A stretch of 64,000 nucleotides of DNA from the NCBI RefSeq assembly GCF_000814325.1, contig NZ_JPHF01000010.1, positions 79,404 to 143,403 of the forward strand, written 5' to 3'. The translations under genes were made by a program, and so were the position numbers. The notes under the pieces are model-generated. The model was not told the DNA's origin and searched no databases. It worked only from the letters and a program-made list of their open reading frames with translations. The stretch comes from Flavihumibacter sp. ZG627 (GTDB lineage: Bacteria; Bacteroidota; Bacteroidia; Chitinophagales; Chitinophagaceae). Numbering within the stretch: position 1 is the stretch's first letter; every line of letters begins with the position of its first letter. This document shows positions 62,610-64,000 of this stretch, in pieces.

Positions 62610-63098
62610 CTATTTTATTGGGGGTAGGTAAAAGTTTCGCAAACTTAAAAAAGAAATAGTTGTATCCTTTGCCTCTAATTGTAGTGTTTCCCGTATATTC
62701 TTTAATTCGTGAAAAAAGTTTTCCAATAACAAAGGAGCATTTTTCCCGTATACAAAAACCGATACAGTATCATTATCTGGTTTTATTATAATAACCTTAT
62801 ATGATGATTGATCTTCAATTTCCTCTTTATAATTAGAGTCGTACTGGCTAAAAGGAATTTTCGTAAAAAGACTATCCATAGATTTCACTCTCTCTATAGG
62901 CAATGTTGCCGAAAAATATTTTTTATTCCATCTGCCGTCTCCAATGTAAACTGAACCGTCCTTGTAAATTTTCATTGAGTACGCCACCTTCCACCCACTG
63001 TCATAGGTAAAGTCAATCTGTTCAAAATTAGGTGCATAAACTTTTTCGCTCGTATTACAGGAACAAAATAAAATAAATGCAATAATTGACTGCTTCAT
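62610..63098 (-). CDS. Predicted lipoprotein, candidate immunity protein of the Rhs toxin
   Basis: A 162-residue protein with a short lipoprotein signal (lipobox region LFCSC, Cys about 14), then a compact alpha/beta domain with FDYDSGW-like start (FTYDSGWKVAYSMKIYKDGS). It begins 2 nt after the Rhs stop, so it is almost certainly co-transcribed with it. Genes placed directly after an Rhs or other polymorphic-toxin C-terminus usually encode the cognate immunity protein. The predicted periplasmic or outer-membrane-anchored location is consistent with that (inference). Family not recognised. Confidence 0.65.
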   Translation of the reverse strand: MKQSIIAFILFCSCNTSEKVYAPNFEQIDFTYDSGWKVAYSMKIYKDGSVYIGDGRWNKKYFSATLPIERVKSMDSLFTKIPFSQYDSNYKEEIEDQSSYKVIIIKPDNDTVSVFVYGKNAPLLLENFFHELKNIRETLQLEAKDTTISFLSLRNFYLPPIK

Positions 63099-63100
63099 TA

Positions 63101-64000
63101 CTATTTTTTTTTATTGCCATTTTCATCCAATTCAATACCACCATCATAATTCCACATATCAATTAACAATGCTTGGTCTGATGGAAATACTTTGAGTTTG
63201 TCATTTATTTCTTTCATCCCGTTAAATGCATTAAGTGGCCACAAATTGCCGCTATTATACCCTTTATTAACATAGTCCTTTAATACCTTATAATGATGAT
63301 AATGTCGCGAGTCACCAACTGCATTTTTCACATCCGAATTAATGTTGCTGTAATCAAACTTTTTGTTGTCTAAAAAGTCTGCTGTATGTAAGCTTCCATG
63401 AATAAATGACTCATGGAATAAAGTACCAATTTTACTTACTGCTTCATTGACTAAGCCATCCGTTGTTTTCTCGTAAAAATTTGAATTTACAGAAATAGTA
63501 ATCTGTCCCCTGCCACCTGCATCAATAGACTTGGTGGTTTCACCGCCTTTGTCTTTATCGAAAGACTTGGCGTTATAATTCAAGTCAATTCCCTTTTTGC
63601 TGTATTTGCCATCTTTTTTAAAAGTCTGGCCGCCTATAGTTTGATTTTTAGATGCATATTTAGATAAATACTTTCTCCCCTCTTTTGTTCTTGTAAAAGC
63701 ATTAAATGAAGAATTTAAAAGTTTATTTCCAGTAATGGAATTATCCACACGAATAGTATCACCCAAAGGATCATTAAATGAAATCGGATTACTTCCCATC
63801 GCAGAATACGGACTTTCAGACATAGTAGGCTTGGGATCAATTACATGCCATCTTCCGATTTGAGGATCATACATCCTGTACTGAGTACTATACCAATCTA
63901 AGCCTACACCATTAGAGAACTCTTTTGACTGTAACTCTGAACCTTTATTGAACTTGTATTTATTCTCCATTTTCCCCATTGCTTTTGAACTTATCCCCGC
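63101..64000 (-). CDS. RHS repeat-associated core protein with variable C-terminal domain (runs off right edge)
   Basis: 300 codons of the C-terminal end of a larger gene; the frame stays open to the window edge. The Rhs core signature is present: [20 protein letters not shown] then [12 protein letters not shown], and [18 protein letters not shown]. After the PLGD boundary (about residue 80 of the fragment) a variable domain of about 220 residues follows. It contains [17 protein letters not shown] and [10 protein letters not shown], His-rich motifs that could hold a metal, but I do not recognise the toxin family. The overall plan is that of an interbacterial polymorphic toxin with a swappable tip. 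Confidence 0.85.
   Translation of the reverse strand, partial: AGISSKAMGKMENKYKFNKGSELQSKEFSNGVGLDWYSTQYRMYDPQIGRWHVIDPKPTMSESPYSAMGSNPISFNDPLGDTIRVDNSITGNKLLNSSFNAFTRTKEGRKYLSKYASKNQTIGGQTFKKDGKYSKKGIDLNYNAKSFDKDKGGETTKSIDAGGRGQITISVNSNFYEKTTDGLVNEAVSKIGTLFHESFIHGSLHTADFLDNKKFDYSNINSDVKNAVGDSRHYHHYKVLKDYVNKGYNSGNLWPLNAFNGMKEINDKLKVFPSDQALLIDMWNYDGGIELDENGNKKK

Overview
The window reads as chromosome of a Bacteroidota bacterium, most likely a member of the Chitinophagaceae/Chitinophagales. The evidence is Bacteroidota-type promoters (TAnnTTTG at -7), a SusC/SusD pair, the type 9 secretion proteins SprA and a PorE-like protein, a cargo protein with a gliding-motility-type C-terminal domain, DUF1573 and DUF3467 proteins, and frequent signal peptides ending in a Gln residue. 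Gene density is high and there is no rRNA operon or CRISPR array. One tRNA (anticodon CAT) is present.

Layout. 1-7.4 kb: the N-terminal part of a 2-oxoacid dehydrogenase E1, two DUF1573 exported proteins, a class III PPK2 polyphosphate kinase, an aminotransferase, tRNA-Met, a decayed cupin gene, glucose-6-phosphate dehydrogenase and a Crp/Fnr regulator. 7.4-14.2 kb: a methyltransferase with a small partner, a SulP transporter, and an overlapping dnaE-dinB lesion-bypass pair. 14.2-23.7 kb: a denitrification (N2O reduction) island with a membrane protein, a Crp/Fnr regulator, cytochrome c, clade II nosZ, a NosB-like membrane protein, nosL, nosD, nosF, nosY and a truncated haemoglobin, followed by a convergent fasciclin lipoprotein. 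23.7-31.2 kb: a domesticated transposase-like gene, a fused E1 alpha/beta gene, a FAH-family hydrolase, the pth-rplY-prs group, radC and a DUF3467 gene. 31.2-38.9 kb: two envelope genes and a SusCD pair. 39-51.4 kb: folD, queE, a PorE-like protein, dprA, guaB, lnt, a hydrolase, a large PKD/CTD surface protein and an SDR enzyme. 52.3-61.3 kb: the giant sprA, ruvA and fabH. 61.3-64 kb: an accessory end with repeats, a duplicated fabH 3' end, a frameshifted membrane protein, a lipoprotein and the end of an Rhs-type polymorphic toxin.

How the genes work together. The nos island looks like a complete clade II N2O reductase system: an electron-donor cytochrome, the enzyme, copper supply (NosL, NosD, NosF, NosY) and an O2/NO-binding globin. 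Three divergent or separate promoters (methyltransferase, membrane protein, nos operon) carry the same TGA-N6-TCA dyad at exactly the same distance (36.5 nt) from the -7 box. This predicts a small Crp/Fnr regulon around N2O respiration. The nosL reading frame is interrupted: its lipoprotein signal is fused to the preceding membrane protein, and an in-frame TAA separates that signal from the Cys motif and the rest of the domain.

Several housekeeping genes (aminotransferase, folD, guaB, SDR, methyltransferase) have the -7 box ending only 3-4 nt before the ATG, which predicts leaderless mRNAs. These are inferences from sequence alone; no alignment or database search was run.
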